A stretch of DNA of 64,000 nucleotides from Salinimicrobium sp035607535 (GCF_035607535.1 NZ_JAYDZX010000017.1:62001-126000); one strand, 5' to 3'. Positions 1 through 9,257 are shown, numbered from the stretch's first letter. Notes: a model not told the origin generated them from the sequence alone. Program-made: numbers and translations.

Positions 1-1
1 G

Positions 2-175
2 TATGCTCTGCTGCACACGGGCGGTGATCCCGGAGTAAGAACTTTGGCGGTAATGTTTCCGAAGTCCAAAAACGGCTACCTAATCTTCTTAAATGGAGAA
101 AATGTGGAGGAGATCCAGGAGGAGTTATTTAATAACCGTCTTTATCTTGGCAAGGAATTGTGGAACAGGAGGTAA
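2..175 (+). CDS. Serine hydrolase, beta-lactamase-like family (C-terminal end only)
   Basis: Only the last 57 residues are in the window; the 5' part lies before base 1. The visible piece opens with the motif HTGGDPGV (residues 5-12), then alternating hydrophobic residues ending in GYLIFLNG. In the serine beta-lactamase-like family (Pfam PF00144: penicillin-binding-protein-like hydrolases and esterases) an H-[ST]-G-G box takes the place of the KTG box on the core beta strand, followed by just this kind of strand. The substrate cannot be inferred. The frame is open from base 2 and stops at 173-175. The next gene begins 66 bases later, after a palindromic element. Confidence 0.6.
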   Translation, partial: YALLHTGGDPGVRTLAVMFPKSKNGYLIFLNGENVEEIQEELFNNRLYLGKELWNRR

Positions 176-180
176 AAAGA

Positions 181-211
181 TAGCTTTCTAAAATACCATT
201 TTTGACTACCT
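181..211. repeat. Dispersed 31-bp palindromic element, copy A (degenerate)
   Basis: Right arm CATTTTTGACTACC (197-210) faces a weaker left arm ending AAAATA around a central C. It matches the core found at 832, 8100, 11455, 29811, 33622 and 62857. It lies 31 bases upstream of the DUF4256 gene. Function unknown. Confidence 0.45.
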
Positions 212-241
212 TTAAAATCCGGTAACAAAAAGACATCTGAA

Positions 242-805
242 ATGGCAGAACTTAAAGAGCTTTCGGCAGCACAGCAGGAGGAGCTGCTTACGACTCTAAA
301 ATCCCGATTTGATGAGAATAAAAGCAGGCACGAAGGCCTGGAATGGGATAAAGTGGAGCACAAATTAAAATCCAATCCTGCCAAAATGTTATCGCTTCAC
401 GAGATGGAAAGGACAGGAGGAGAACCCGATATAGTTGGAATGGAAGAAAAGTCGGGAGCCTATATTTTCTATGATTGTTCTGCGGAAAGTCCGAAGGGGC
501 GACGGAGTGTCTGTTATGACCCCGAAGCTCTGGCCTCGAGGAAGAAATTTCCTCCCAAAAACAGTGCTGTGGAGCTGGCTGCTAAAATGGGAATTGAGCT
601 ACTTTCAGAAGAACAATACAGGGAATTACAACAACTAGGCACGTTTGACACAAAAACCTCCAGTTGGTTAAAAACCCCTGAAGAAATTAGAAAGCTGGGA
701 GGGGCGATCTTTGGAGATTTCCGCTTTGGTCGGGTATTTATTTACCATAATGGCGCGGAATCCTATTATGCTGCCAGAGGATTTAGAGGGATATTGAAGG
801 TGTAA
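242..805 (+). CDS. DUF4256 family protein
   Basis: A 187-residue soluble protein with no signal peptide or membrane segment. The layout matches the DUF4256 family, whose members are about this length: a charged helical N-terminus (residues 1-50), a central part with the phrase YIFYDCSAESPKGRRSVCYD (about residues 74-93), and a C-terminal block ending FGRVFIYHNGAESYYAARGF. No catalytic motif is obvious and I know of no established function for the family. The ATG at 242 is the first in the frame. The gene stands alone, with palindromic element copies on both sides (181-211 and 832-862). Confidence 0.8.
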   Translation: MAELKELSAAQQEELLTTLKSRFDENKSRHEGLEWDKVEHKLKSNPAKMLSLHEMERTGGEPDIVGMEEKSGAYIFYDCSAESPKGRRSVCYDPEALASRKKFPPKNSAVELAAKMGIELLSEEQYRELQQLGTFDTKTSSWLKTPEEIRKLGGAIFGDFRFGRVFIYHNGAESYYAARGFRGILKV

Positions 806-831
806 CAGAAGCTTAATAAGATTTTGAGGAA

Positions 832-862
832 GGAGTTCTTAAAATGTCATTTTTGAAACCTC
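832..862. repeat. Dispersed 31-bp palindromic element, copy B
   Basis: Core AAAATG-T-CATTTTTG at 841-855, with the right arm continuing AAACCTC; the left arm is partly degenerate. It sits in the 326-base gap between the DUF4256 gene and the exported protein at 1132. Apart from this element I see only AT-rich sequence in that gap, with no convincing gene or terminator. Confidence 0.6.
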
Positions 863-1131
863 TCTCATAAATGACAATATTTTCGGGAAATGAACTTTCA
901 GGAAATAACTCGAGCCTCATTTCGGGACTAAAAGAGTGTCAGGAAGAATCCCATACCACATTCTTTCATACCAATACCTGATTTCGGATTGGTTCTGCTG
1001 CAGGTCTCTTTTTAAACCCTGATTTAGAATTTTTAGTTTAAATTGTAGATGTTTTGCTGTTCTGCGATACAACATCAATAGATATTGATGTGGAATGTGT
1101 AAAACCATTTGTGCCGGCAAAACCTATACCT

Positions 1132-1668
1132 ATGAAAAACAGCATTTTTCGACTCCTAATTTTTTGCCTTATCTGTTTTTATTCAGGTAATACGAGTCTT
1201 GCGCAGGAACAATTCAATATCACCGGCGGATTCGGAACCCCGGAAACTGTAAATATCGGTGTCAGGATGCAGGTGGATCAAAACCAGTATGGAATTGCAT
1301 TAGGAACCAGTCCGGGTTATAAAAACACGAATTTCACAGTTTCAGGGGATTTTTACTATCATTTCGCAGGAAGATCCGGACAAACGGATCTGATGCCCTG
1401 GTACGTCAAATCGGGTCTTACTTATATGAGGAGTGAAGGGGAGTGGGAGAAAAGAACGAATTTGCTGCTGGTGCCAAGACTCGGGAGGGATTTTAATCTC
1501 ACTCCTCAATTCGGCGTTGCGCTCGAGGCCGGAGTAATGCTCATGCTACTTGACCAGAACACTGCAAAAAAGGAAAGAACAGACGCTGTGTCGGGCGACC
1601 TGGATATAATCGGTTCAGGGTTTATTCAAGCTTCCGCCGGACTCAAATTCTTCTATAGATTTTATTAG
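1132..1668 (+). CDS. Exported protein of unknown function, probable small outer-membrane beta-barrel
   Basis: 178 residues from the ATG at 1132. The frame is open upstream to 1054, but the ATG at 1132 gives a clean signal peptide: MKNS, a hydrophobic stretch over residues 5-18, and a likely cleavage after SLAQ (around residue 25). The rest is rich in alternating polar/aromatic strands and Gly, and ends in an aromatic-rich FFYRFY, a C-terminal pattern common in outer-membrane barrels. No named family is recognised. It is monocistronic: 326 bases separate it from the gene before and about 290 from the gene after. Confidence 0.6.
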   Translation: MKNSIFRLLIFCLICFYSGNTSLAQEQFNITGGFGTPETVNIGVRMQVDQNQYGIALGTSPGYKNTNFTVSGDFYYHFAGRSGQTDLMPWYVKSGLTYMRSEGEWEKRTNLLLVPRLGRDFNLTPQFGVALEAGVMLMLLDQNTAKKERTDAVSGDLDIIGSGFIQASAGLKFFYRFY

Positions 1669-1954
1669 AACAATGAACAATTAACAATGATCAATTAACA
1701 GTGCTCAGTGGTGCTAAATTTTTCTGTGTTCTGGCTTATTGGGAAAAACATTGCCACAGTTCCAGCCTCAGATTCCCAAACAGAATTTGAAGAGGTGAGA
1801 ATTTGAAGATTCGAATTTGTGAGCTGTTGTTCTACAAGACCTCTGCGTTCTCTGCAAAAAACTTTTGGCCTTTAATAAAATTTTCCCTGCACTTTTAATT
1901 TCGTACTTCTAACTTCATTGGCTATCTTGGGAATCTTAAAAATTCCATTTACCC
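1669..1954. other. Intergenic spacer with short-period word repeats
   Basis: Directly after the stop codon the sequence repeats variations of AACAATTAACAATGATC and CAGTGCTCAGTGG (1669-1712). The rest is AT-rich. Approaching the next gene, words such as GTACTTCTAACTTC (1902-1916) appear. No ORF, hairpin terminator or RNA gene is convincing here. Confidence 0.4.
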
Positions 1955-4405
1955 ATGATAAAAAAGTTACCGATGTACGGGCTGTTGCTGGCCGTAGGGT
2001 TTGGTTGTCAAACCCCCAAAGCAACGTCTGATGCTAAGAAAGACACCGCCAAGGCCCCGGCGCAAAAAACCAAGGGCGACATCAAACCTTTTTCCGAAGT
2101 CATTACCGCTGAAGCAAAGAGTGATGAAGGCCTTTTTAACACCCATTTTGTTGGGGATAAACTGTATTTTGAGATTCCGCTTGAGCTGCTTGAAAAAGAT
2201 ATGCTCCTCGTAAGCCGGATTGCAGGTGTGCCTGCGAGCTACGGCGGCGGCTATGTCAATGCCGGTTCCAAGGTAAACGAACAGGTGGTACGCTGGTCCC
2301 GCCGCGGCGACCATATCGATATGAAAGTGATAAGTTTTGAGAATGAAAGTGAGGAAGGTTCTCCTATTTATCAGTCGGTGCGGGCAAACAACTTCTTTCC
2401 TATCCTCTTCAGCTCAAAGATCGTAGCTTTTAATGATGATAAAACTTCCGCAGTAATTGAGGCAAGTGACTTGTTTAAAGAAGATGTGGACGCGATCAAC
2501 GGCGTTTCCCCGTCTCTTAAAAAGCGATACAAAGTAAAGCGACTGGATAAAGGGCGCTCCTATATTGAATCTGCTCACGCTTATCCAAAGAATATTGAAG
2601 TGAAGCATGTGATGACCTATGAGGCCGAAGAACCACCCGAAAGAGATCAGGCCGGTACTATTTCCATGCTTATGAACCAATCTATGATCCTGCTTCCCGA
2701 AAATAAGATGCAGCCGCGTCTTGCCGATCACCGTGTGGGTTGGTTCACAACGCGCAAATATGATTATAATTCAGAAGAACTTAAGGCCGATGATTACGAG
2801 ATCATCAATCGCTGGAAGCTGGTGCCAAAAGATATTGAGGCATATAAAAGAGGTGAACTGGTAGAGCCGGTGAAGCCTATTGTGTGGTATCTGGACCCCG
2901 CTACTCCCGAAAAGTGGAGACCCTATTTTAAGCAGGGAATTGAAGACTGGAATGTTGCTTTTGAAGCTGCAGGGTTTAAAAATGCAGTTATAGCCAAAGA
3001 TCCTCCAACAACAGAAGAAGATCCCGAGTTTAGTCCGGAGGATGTGCGTTACTCTGTTGTTCGGTATGTGGCGAGTACTACCAGGAATGCCATGGGGCCA
3101 TCGGTGACCGATCCCCGCACCGGGGAGATCATTGAAAGTGATATCGTATGGTATCACAACCACCTGCGCTCTTACAGAAACCGTTATATGATCGAAGCCG
3201 GAGCGCAACTGGAATCTGCACGTACTCTCAATACTCCCGAAGAAGAGATAGGAGAGATGATGCGTATGGTGATCGCTCACGAAGTAGGACATGCCCTTGG
3301 TTTACCGCACAATATGAAAGCAAGTTCGGCCTATCCAACAGATTCTTTACGTTCTCCTGAATTTACTCAGAAGTACGGCTTAACTCCATCAATTATGGAC
3401 TATGCCCGGGTAAATTATGTGGCTCAACCGGGAGATGAGGGAGTGCGCTACATCAGGATGATGGGGCCTTACGACCTGTACGCGATCAACTGGGGGTACC
3501 GCTATATTCCGGATGCTACCACTCAGGAAGAGAAGCAGATCCTTAGCGACTGGATACTGGAAAAAGCCGGGGATCCTGTATATGAATTTGGAAGTGGTTA
3601 CGGTGGAATCGACCCTCAATCCCAAAGAGAGAGTCTTGGGGCCGATCAAATAAAAGCCAGCGAATACGGACTTGCCAACCTGAAGAAGGTAGTGCCAAAT
3701 CTTGTGAAATGGACCCGGAAGGATAATCAGGACTACGACGACCTTGAGGAAGTTTACCGGGAGCTAAACGGCATGTGGAGAGGCTATATTAATCATGTGG
3801 TGGCTAATGTCGGCGGAATCTACGAGACCCGCAAGACTGCCGACCAGGAAGGAACGGTTTATACACATGTGCCTAAGGAAAAACAAGAAGCTGCAGTTGC
3901 CTTTTTGAACAAACATGCTTTTACTACGCCGCACTGGCTGCTAAACGAAGACTTGCTCGGCAGAATAGAATCTTCGGGAACCCTGGAGAGAATTCAAAGT
4001 TTACAAAGCAGGTCTCTTGAGAACCTGTTGGATGAGGATCGCTTGCAGCGTATGTTCACCAATCAACAACTTAATGGCAATAAGGCTTATACTCCGGTAG
4101 AAATGATGAATGATCTTAGAAAAGGTCTTTTCAGCGAGCTTTACAGGGGGAATGAGGTTGACGCCTATAGAAGAAATATACAACGCGCTTATGTAGATGC
4201 TGCAACAGGATATGTGCAGCAGCTGGAGGCCGAAGGAAATAGTGATATTGCACAAAGCGATATTATTGCTCTAATGCGTGGAGAGATCGAACAGCTTAAA
4301 AGAGACCTGAGAGCAAGAAGATCCCGCACCAATGATAAACTTACCATCTACCACTGGAATGATCTTATTGCAAGAATAGACCGGGCTCTTGATGTAGATG
4401 CCTAG
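1955..4405 (+). CDS. Zinc-dependent metalloprotease, metzincin-type (DUF5117/DUF4953 family lipoprotein)
   Basis: 816 residues. The N-terminus has a short hydrophobic segment (residues 8-17) ending in Cys18, an imperfect lipobox, so it is probably a lipid-anchored envelope protein. The zinc site HEVGHALGLPH (residues 442-452) is the extended HExxHxxGxxH of metzincins, with Glu443 the expected catalytic base. The order fits the Bacteroidetes family annotated with DUF5118, DUF5117 and DUF4953 (met-zincin): a beta-rich N-terminal half, the catalytic domain around residues 300-520, and a helical C-terminus. A PSIMDYARVNYVAQPGD stretch (around residues 480-495) likely carries the Met-turn (SIMDY). 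The natural substrate is unknown. It ends at a strong terminator and stands alone. Confidence 0.85.
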   Translation: MIKKLPMYGLLLAVGFGCQTPKATSDAKKDTAKAPAQKTKGDIKPFSEVITAEAKSDEGLFNTHFVGDKLYFEIPLELLEKDMLLVSRIAGVPASYGGGYVNAGSKVNEQVVRWSRRGDHIDMKVISFENESEEGSPIYQSVRANNFFPILFSSKIVAFNDDKTSAVIEASDLFKEDVDAINGVSPSLKKRYKVKRLDKGRSYIESAHAYPKNIEVKHVMTYEAEEPPERDQAGTISMLMNQSMILLPENKMQPRLADHRVGWFTTRKYDYNSEELKADDYEIINRWKLVPKDIEAYKRGELVEPVKPIVWYLDPATPEKWRPYFKQGIEDWNVAFEAAGFKNAVIAKDPPTTEEDPEFSPEDVRYSVVRYVASTTRNAMGPSVTDPRTGEIIESDIVWYHNHLRSYRNRYMIEAGAQLESARTLNTPEEEIGEMMRMVIAHEVGHALGLPHNMKASSAYPTDSLRSPEFTQKYGLTPSIMDYARVNYVAQPGDEGVRYIRMMGPYDLYAINWGYRYIPDATTQEEKQILSDWILEKAGDPVYEFGSGYGGIDPQSQRESLGADQIKASEYGLANLKKVVPNLVKWTRKDNQDYDDLEEVYRELNGMWRGYINHVVANVGGIYETRKTADQEGTVYTHVPKEKQEAAVAFLNKHAFTTPHWLLNEDLLGRIESSGTLERIQSLQSRSLENLLDEDRLQRMFTNQQLNGNKAYTPVEMMNDLRKGLFSELYRGNEVDAYRRNIQRAYVDAATGYVQQLEAEGNSDIAQSDIIALMRGEIEQLKRDLRARRSRTNDKLTIYHWNDLIARIDRALDVDA

Positions 4406-4433
4406 TTTACAATTGCATTAATTCTTAATAAAT

Positions 4434-4461
4434 AAAACCCCGTAAAGCACGGGGTTTTTTT
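4434..4461 (+). terminator. Intrinsic terminator, probably bidirectional
   Basis: Stem AAAACCCCGT (4434-4443) pairs perfectly with ACGGGGTTTT (4449-4458) around a 5-base loop, followed by Ts to 4461. It lies between the convergent metalloprotease and universal stress protein genes. The A-run on the left arm gives a matching T-run on the minus strand, so it can serve both. Confidence 0.9.
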
Positions 4462-4547
4462 CTGAATAAAACTGAAGGTCCGGGAAGTATATTATTGGGC
4501 TTTTCTTTACCGAAAGAGTCCTTTGGGAGATTATTAAATAGTGCTAT

Positions 4548-4994
4548 CTATTCATCAATAGGTACAGTAAGCATAGGAATATCTGCTTTTTTCAGGAGTT
4601 CCAGGGAAACACTTTCCTTGAGAAGATTGTGCAAAAAACTGTGTTTGTGGGTACCAACGATCAGCAGGTCCGATTCCAGTTTTTGAGCTTCCTTTAGTAC
4701 TGCCTCTACAGTAGAGCCCTGTATCAATAAAGCTTCCTTTTCGATATTGTCACTAAGAAAGTTGTCGCAATACATTTGCAGGTTGCGGTGCTCTTCCCTG
4801 AATTCTTCAGCCTTAAAATCCCTGATGTACTGTGGTCCCGGCTCATAGCCTACAAAATCCGGTTCAGGTTCTGCTACATGCAGTACCCAGACCTTGGCAC
4901 CGAATTTCTCGGCCAGTCCTTCGGCATATCCTAGAAGGTCCCCTACGGCATCGTTAAAATCTACGGCTACTAATATGTTCTTTAGATCGTTCAT
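4548..4994 (-). CDS. Universal stress protein (UspA family), ATP motif degenerate
   Basis: 148 residues, a single Usp domain. NILVAVDFND at residues 6-15 is the first strand, and the C-terminal VPIDE end is typical. The family's nucleotide loop G-2x-G-9x-G-[ST] is not kept: after Gly114 the sequence runs THKHSFLHNLLKESVS, with Lys117 and Glu127 where glycines are expected. This suggests a member that does not bind ATP in the usual way. The gene is probably monocistronic; its upstream side carries short words of the type AAACCTTAAACC. The role in stress survival is inferred from the family only. Confidence 0.85.
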   Translation of the reverse strand: MNDLKNILVAVDFNDAVGDLLGYAEGLAEKFGAKVWVLHVAEPEPDFVGYEPGPQYIRDFKAEEFREEHRNLQMYCDNFLSDNIEKEALLIQGSTVEAVLKEAQKLESDLLIVGTHKHSFLHNLLKESVSLELLKKADIPMLTVPIDE

Positions 4995-5115
4995 TTTTTC
5001 AAGGTTTAAGGTTTAATGATTAATGTATAACGGTTTTTCGTCGTGCGACGTCGTACTTCTAACCTCTAAATTCTAATTTCCTGCCCACTGCTCACTGATC
5101 ACCGACCACTGAACA

Positions 5116-6036
5116 CTAATACTCCTTCTCCCTGTCCACTACATTTTTTAATTCTTTTCCCTCCTGCATTCTGCGGTAGTTCTCCAGGATCTGCGGAGCT
5201 ACTGTGGCCGGATAGGTAACGCTTGCTACGTGTGGCGTGATCTTGATCTTCTGGTTGTTCCAGAAAGGATGATCTTTCGGCAGCGGCTCTGTCCTGAAAA
5301 CATCCAGAGCTGCGCCCGACAAATGTCCTCTTTCGATCATTTCCAGAAGATCCTCCTCAACCAGATGTGGGCCGCGTGCGACGTTGATCACATAGGCGTT
5401 CTTCGGTAACTTTTCAAAAAGGCGCTTATTAAGGATATTCTCAGTTTCGGAAGTCAGCGGCAGGAGGCAAACGAGTATCTGTGAAGCCTCCAGAAAATCC
5501 TGCAGCTGCTCATCTCCATGGTAAGTGGTGACTCCTAAGATCTCCTTTTGGGTGCGAGACCAGCCGGTGACGTTGAACTTGTTCTGAATTAGCTTTTCGG
5601 CAACGCCGACTCCCAATACCCCCATCCCCATAATTCCCACCTGCACTTCTGTAGGGCGCAGATATTTTACCGGCTTCCATTCTTTGCTGCTGTAATGGAA
5701 TGAAAGGTTCCTAAGATGTTCGAGGATGAGAGACAGCACAAATACGCTCATGTCTTTGGTGAGCTGTTCGTCGATCACTCGTGTGATCTTTACATGCTCC
5801 GGAATATCGGGATCTTCAATGATATGATCTATTCCTGCACCCATGGAAGCAATTACCTTGAGATTCGGATAATTTTTATAGATGCCATGTGGATGCTTCC
5901 AGGAAAGGGCAAATTCCACCTTTTCGGGATCCCTCACCTCCGGATATACCTCCAGGTCTATTTCAGGGTTTTGGTCTTTTATCGCTTCGATCCACGCCTT
6001 TGGATCTCTTTGTGAACTTACAATTAAGAAGGACAT
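5116..6036 (-). CDS. D-2-hydroxyacid dehydrogenase, GhrA-like (glyoxylate/hydroxypyruvate reductase)
   Basis: 306 residues, cytosolic. The NAD(P)-binding loop GMGVLG is at residues 137-142. The catalytic triad of the D-isomer-specific dehydrogenases is present: Arg221 in NVARG, Glu250 in TEPLP, His269 in TPHVAS. The short substrate domain and the YLRPTEV linker resemble GhrA-type enzymes, which reduce glyoxylate and hydroxypyruvate with NADPH; the exact substrate is an inference. No strong terminator follows. Directly 3' of its stop (bases below 5116) is a short-period tract reading GTTCAGTGGTCGGTGATCAG on the gene strand. Confidence 0.85.
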   Translation of the reverse strand: MSFLIVSSQRDPKAWIEAIKDQNPEIDLEVYPEVRDPEKVEFALSWKHPHGIYKNYPNLKVIASMGAGIDHIIEDPDIPEHVKITRVIDEQLTKDMSVFVLSLILEHLRNLSFHYSSKEWKPVKYLRPTEVQVGIMGMGVLGVGVAEKLIQNKFNVTGWSRTQKEILGVTTYHGDEQLQDFLEASQILVCLLPLTSETENILNKRLFEKLPKNAYVINVARGPHLVEEDLLEMIERGHLSGAALDVFRTEPLPKDHPFWNNQKIKITPHVASVTYPATVAPQILENYRRMQEGKELKNVVDREKEY

Positions 6037-6156
6037 GTGTTTAGTCTTTAGTCTGTAGTTGATAGTTTGTAGAAAATCTTCTTTAAAATCAATTTTATTT
6101 TTTCCAGGAATGACATCTAATCTTTTAACGCCGAACTCTGAACTCCCGACTCCGAA

Positions 6157-7521
6157 CTAATTCACAAACGCACTATACCCGGTGATCGCTCTTCCCACGA
6201 TAAGAGAATTGATCTCCTTAGTACCTTCATAGCTGTAAATAGCTTCAGCATCGGCGACGAAGCGGGCGACATCGTATTCTAAAAGGATTCCGTTTCCACC
6301 CATCACTTCACGTGCTCTGCTTACCACATCTCTCATTCTCATGCTGGTATAAACCTTAGCCAGCGAAGCATGCTCGTCTTTAAGCAGTTCCTGATCCTGT
6401 AGTTCAGATAATCTAAAGCACAGGGTTTGCATAGAGGTAACATTGGCGATCATTTCAACCAGGTGATTTTGAATCAACTGGTAAGAAGCAATGGGTCTCC
6501 CAAATTGCTCCCGCTTCTTGGTGTATTTCAGGGCACTTTCATAAGCTCCCCGGGCACAACCCACGGCCTGCCAGGCTACTCCTGCACGGGTCATTTTCAG
6601 CACCTTTGCGGTATCCCTGAAAGATTCTGCTTTTTTAAGCCGGTCTTCATCAGGAACCCTGCAATCGGTGAGGGTGATAAGTGCATTCTGCACAATGCGC
6701 AGCGCCATTTTGTCCCGCATCTTTTCAGCTTTAAAACCCGGATTGCCTTTTCTCACCAAAAATCCTTTTACCTGATTCGAATCTTCATCCCGGGCCCAGA
6801 TCACGATCACATCTGCAAAAGTGGCATTTCCAATCCATTTCTTCTGGCCATTGAGCACCCAGTTTTCGCCATCCCATTTACAGGTGGTTTCAAGTCCGCC
6901 GGCCACGCCGCTTCCCACGTTGGGTTCGGTAAGACCAAAGGCACCAATGGCTTCCAGTTTCTGCATTTTTGGCAACCATTCCTGCTTTTGCTCTTCGCTT
7001 CCGCAGAGATAGATCGAACCCATAGCCAGTCCGCTGTGGACTCCGAAAAAAGTAGAAATGGAAACATCAACCCGTGCGATCTCCTGGGCAATGATGCCCT
7101 CCATCAAAAATGGCAAATTTGGGCAGCCGTAGCCTTCGTAAGGGACGCCTGCAATATTAAGCTTCTTGAATTTCTCAATGATCTCAAAGGGAAATTTGGC
7201 CCGGTTCCAGTGGTCATTGACAAGTGGCCGTACTTCATCTTCCATAAAATTGCGGACCTTCAGCTGCAGTTTGCGCTGCTCTTCTGTGAGCTTTAGATCA
7301 AGATTGTAAAAATCTCCATCAATAGGCGGTAGGTCGTGCTGTCCTTTGCGGCGCTTGGTCTTCAGCATTTTCATGAGACCTTTGAGCTGATTTTCATCGA
7401 GCTGTCCCAGCGTTTGCATTGCTTCCGAAAGATCTATTTGCTTGTTGATCTTTGCCAGTTGATCAAGATCTATGTTCTTAAGGAGGTTGATCGTATTTCT
7501 TACTTTTCCGAAGAAGGCCAT
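6157..7521 (-). CDS. Acyl-CoA dehydrogenase, glutaryl-CoA dehydrogenase-like
   Basis: 454 residues: a charged helical N-terminal extension (residues 1-60), then the three-part acyl-CoA dehydrogenase fold. Residues about 75-185 form the N-terminal helical domain, the middle beta domain contains AFGLTEPNVGSG, and the C-terminal helical domain holds the FAD/CoA contacts. The expected catalytic base is Glu432 in YSYEGTKEIN, the position used in glutaryl-CoA dehydrogenases, and VGRAITG follows as in that subgroup. It likely oxidises an acyl-CoA with electrons going to ETF. Whether it also decarboxylates glutaryl-CoA cannot be read from sequence. The N-terminal extension is longer than usual for the family. 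No partner genes are adjacent. Confidence 0.88.
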   Translation of the reverse strand: MAFFGKVRNTINLLKNIDLDQLAKINKQIDLSEAMQTLGQLDENQLKGLMKMLKTKRRKGQHDLPPIDGDFYNLDLKLTEEQRKLQLKVRNFMEDEVRPLVNDHWNRAKFPFEIIEKFKKLNIAGVPYEGYGCPNLPFLMEGIIAQEIARVDVSISTFFGVHSGLAMGSIYLCGSEEQKQEWLPKMQKLEAIGAFGLTEPNVGSGVAGGLETTCKWDGENWVLNGQKKWIGNATFADVIVIWARDEDSNQVKGFLVRKGNPGFKAEKMRDKMALRIVQNALITLTDCRVPDEDRLKKAESFRDTAKVLKMTRAGVAWQAVGCARGAYESALKYTKKREQFGRPIASYQLIQNHLVEMIANVTSMQTLCFRLSELQDQELLKDEHASLAKVYTSMRMRDVVSRAREVMGGNGILLEYDVARFVADAEAIYSYEGTKEINSLIVGRAITGYSAFVN

Positions 7522-7646
7522 AATTTCAGGTTTTTCTAAAAATAGGTATTAAAGAAAAGGCAGCCTGTTAAAGCTTTCTCAAACCGAAGTGCTGTTTCCG
7601 TGAACTGTTTGTTTTTTAATTAATTTACCTTCTCAAAAACAACAAA

Positions 7647-8027
7647 ATGGGAATCTTTTCATCATTAATGGGCAACGCCGGGGCAGTCGATAATCAAAAA
7701 CTGCAGGCCGAATATGGGCAGCTTCTATTTGAAGCCGAAACTATTGAAGCCGGTTTTAAAATTTTTAGGGACACCTTCGTCTTTACCAATAGGAGGTTGA
7801 TCTTAATAGATAAACAGGGCCTTACCGGCAGTAAAACTCAGTATCTTTCCATTGGCTACAAGAGCATTTCAAGGTTTAGCGTGGAAACTGCGGGGACTTT
7901 TGATCTTGATGCCGAACTTAAGATCTGGATCTCTTCGGAAAAGGAACCCAGTGTGAGTAGAAAATTCAACAAATCTGTCAACGTGTATGAAGTTCAGAAA
8001 CTGCTGGCTCAACATGTTCTTAAATAG
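7647..8027 (+). CDS. Bacterial PH-domain protein (bPH, YvbH-like)
   Basis: 126 residues covering one bacterial pleckstrin-homology domain (Pfam PF08000 type). A seven-stranded pattern is visible from residue 20, including FVFTNRRLILIDKQGLTG (about 45-62) and the strand FDLDAELKIWI, followed by a C-terminal helix (VYEVQKLLAQHVL). There is no membrane segment. Family members are small cytosolic proteins of unknown role. The gene stands alone; 123 bases separate it from the next gene, with a palindromic element in between. Confidence 0.85.
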   Translation: MGIFSSLMGNAGAVDNQKLQAEYGQLLFEAETIEAGFKIFRDTFVFTNRRLILIDKQGLTGSKTQYLSIGYKSISRFSVETAGTFDLDAELKIWISSEKEPSVSRKFNKSVNVYEVQKLLAQHVLK

Positions 8028-8099
8028 AGTTTTAGCAAAACTTTAGTTTCACTTTTTCCTTAGTCGCGTCCGACTTTCTGTAAATTCATGCTCAATCCT

Positions 8100-8130
8100 G
8101 AGGTGTCAAAAATGCCATTTTTGGAACCTC
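8100..8130. repeat. Dispersed 31-bp palindromic element, copy C (best copy)
   Basis: Left arm GAGGTGTCAAAAATG (8100-8114) and right arm CATTTTTGGAACCTC (8116-8130) are inverted copies matching at 13 of 15 positions around a single central C. This is the most symmetric copy in the window. It ends 20 bases before the start codon of the dehydrogenase at 8151. Confidence 0.75.
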
Positions 8131-8150
8131 TTCTGAAAAAATGAATAGCT

Positions 8151-9044
8151 ATGAGCAAAGAGAAAAAAAAGATGCAGGATCCCACAAAAAAAGGTGCCCA
8201 GCCACCATTTGAACAACAGGAGCGACAGGATCCTCCCGGTACTGAAAAGAAGATGCACCCCAAAGTTGATCATGGGGAAGAATCGTATAAAGGATCGGGA
8301 AAGCTGGAAGGAAAAAATGCCATAATCACAGGAGGGGATTCTGGAATTGGACGTGCCGTGGCCATTGCCTTTGCCCGCGAAGGAGCTAACGTTTTAATTG
8401 CTTATCTCAATGAAGATGAAGATGCAAAAGAAACCGCAAATTGGGTGGAAAAAGCCGGAAAAAAAGCGGTGCTTGTGGCCGGAGACGTGAGTGAAGAAGA
8501 GCATTGTAAAAAGATAATCGAAAAAGCAGTGAAGGAATTCGGGCAGATCGATATCCTGGTGAACAATGCTGCCTTTCAAATGGCACGGGAAACGATACAG
8601 GACATCCCCAGTGGAGAGTGGGACAAGACCTTTAAGACCAACATCTACTCTATGTTCTACCTGGTAAAAGCTGCAGAGCCTCACATGAAACCAGGAAGCA
8701 CTATTATCAACACCACTTCTATAAACGCCTATAAGCCACACCCACAGCTGCTGGCCTATGCTGCAACCAAAGGGGCGATCCAAAACTTTACAGCCAATTT
8801 AGGACAGATCCTTGCACCCAAAGGTATAAGGGCCAATTGCGTTGCCCCGGGACCAATTTGGACACCGCTTATCCCGGCTACTATGCCAATGGATCAAACA
8901 GAAACTTTTGGAAAGGACACTCCCTTGGGCAGACCGGGACAACCTGCCGAGCTGGCTGCGCCATTTGTGCTTTTGGCTTCAGAAGGCTCCAGCTATATGA
9001 CCGGCTCAACCATTCAGGTGACGGGTGGAAGACCCACCATTTAG
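8151..9044 (+). CDS. Short-chain dehydrogenase/reductase, general-stress type (YghA/YhxD-like)
   Basis: 297 residues. A hydrophilic N-terminal tail of about 50 residues rich in Lys, Gln and Pro precedes the Rossmann fold. Cofactor motif TGGDSGIG is at residues 60-67 and NNAA at 138-141. The catalytic residues are Ser190, Tyr203 and Lys207 (YAATK). The long polar tail and the ITGGDSGIGRAVA start are typical of the Gram-positive general stress dehydrogenases and E. coli YghA. The substrate is unknown. A bidirectional terminator follows. Confidence 0.9.
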   Translation: MSKEKKKMQDPTKKGAQPPFEQQERQDPPGTEKKMHPKVDHGEESYKGSGKLEGKNAIITGGDSGIGRAVAIAFAREGANVLIAYLNEDEDAKETANWVEKAGKKAVLVAGDVSEEEHCKKIIEKAVKEFGQIDILVNNAAFQMARETIQDIPSGEWDKTFKTNIYSMFYLVKAAEPHMKPGSTIINTTSINAYKPHPQLLAYAATKGAIQNFTANLGQILAPKGIRANCVAPGPIWTPLIPATMPMDQTETFGKDTPLGRPGQPAELAAPFVLLASEGSSYMTGSTIQVTGGRPTI

Positions 9045-9175
9045 TTGACAGTATTTTGAAGTGCGAAGTTCGAAATTAGAAGTACGATTTTAGAAGTACG
9101 AAAATCGGGATGAATTCCAATTTAGCTTTAGAATTAAGATTGAGATGTTCAGATAACTGTCTTTTAAACCCTGAC

Positions 9176-9209
9176 AAAAAAAAGCCCGGAGTAAAAGCTC
9201 CGGGTTTTT
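9176..9209. terminator. Bidirectional intrinsic terminator between the SDR gene and metK
   Basis: Stem CCCGGAG (9185-9191) pairs with CTCCGGG (9198-9204). It is preceded by an A-run (9176-9183) and followed by five Ts (9205-9209), so it works for the plus-strand dehydrogenase and the minus-strand metK. Confidence 0.88.
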
Positions 9210-9257
9210 ATGTTTTCGGTTTTCCGCCGATATAGGTACAGTATCAAGTACTGAACA

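Noticed and set aside
917..1120. 67-residue minus-strand ORF
   Set aside because: No family, no promoter, and it lies in the leader region of the gene at 1132.
6427..7296. 289-residue plus-strand open frame
   Set aside because: It is the exact antisense of the acyl-CoA dehydrogenase gene, whose protein has clear family motifs; the antisense product has no recognisable pattern.
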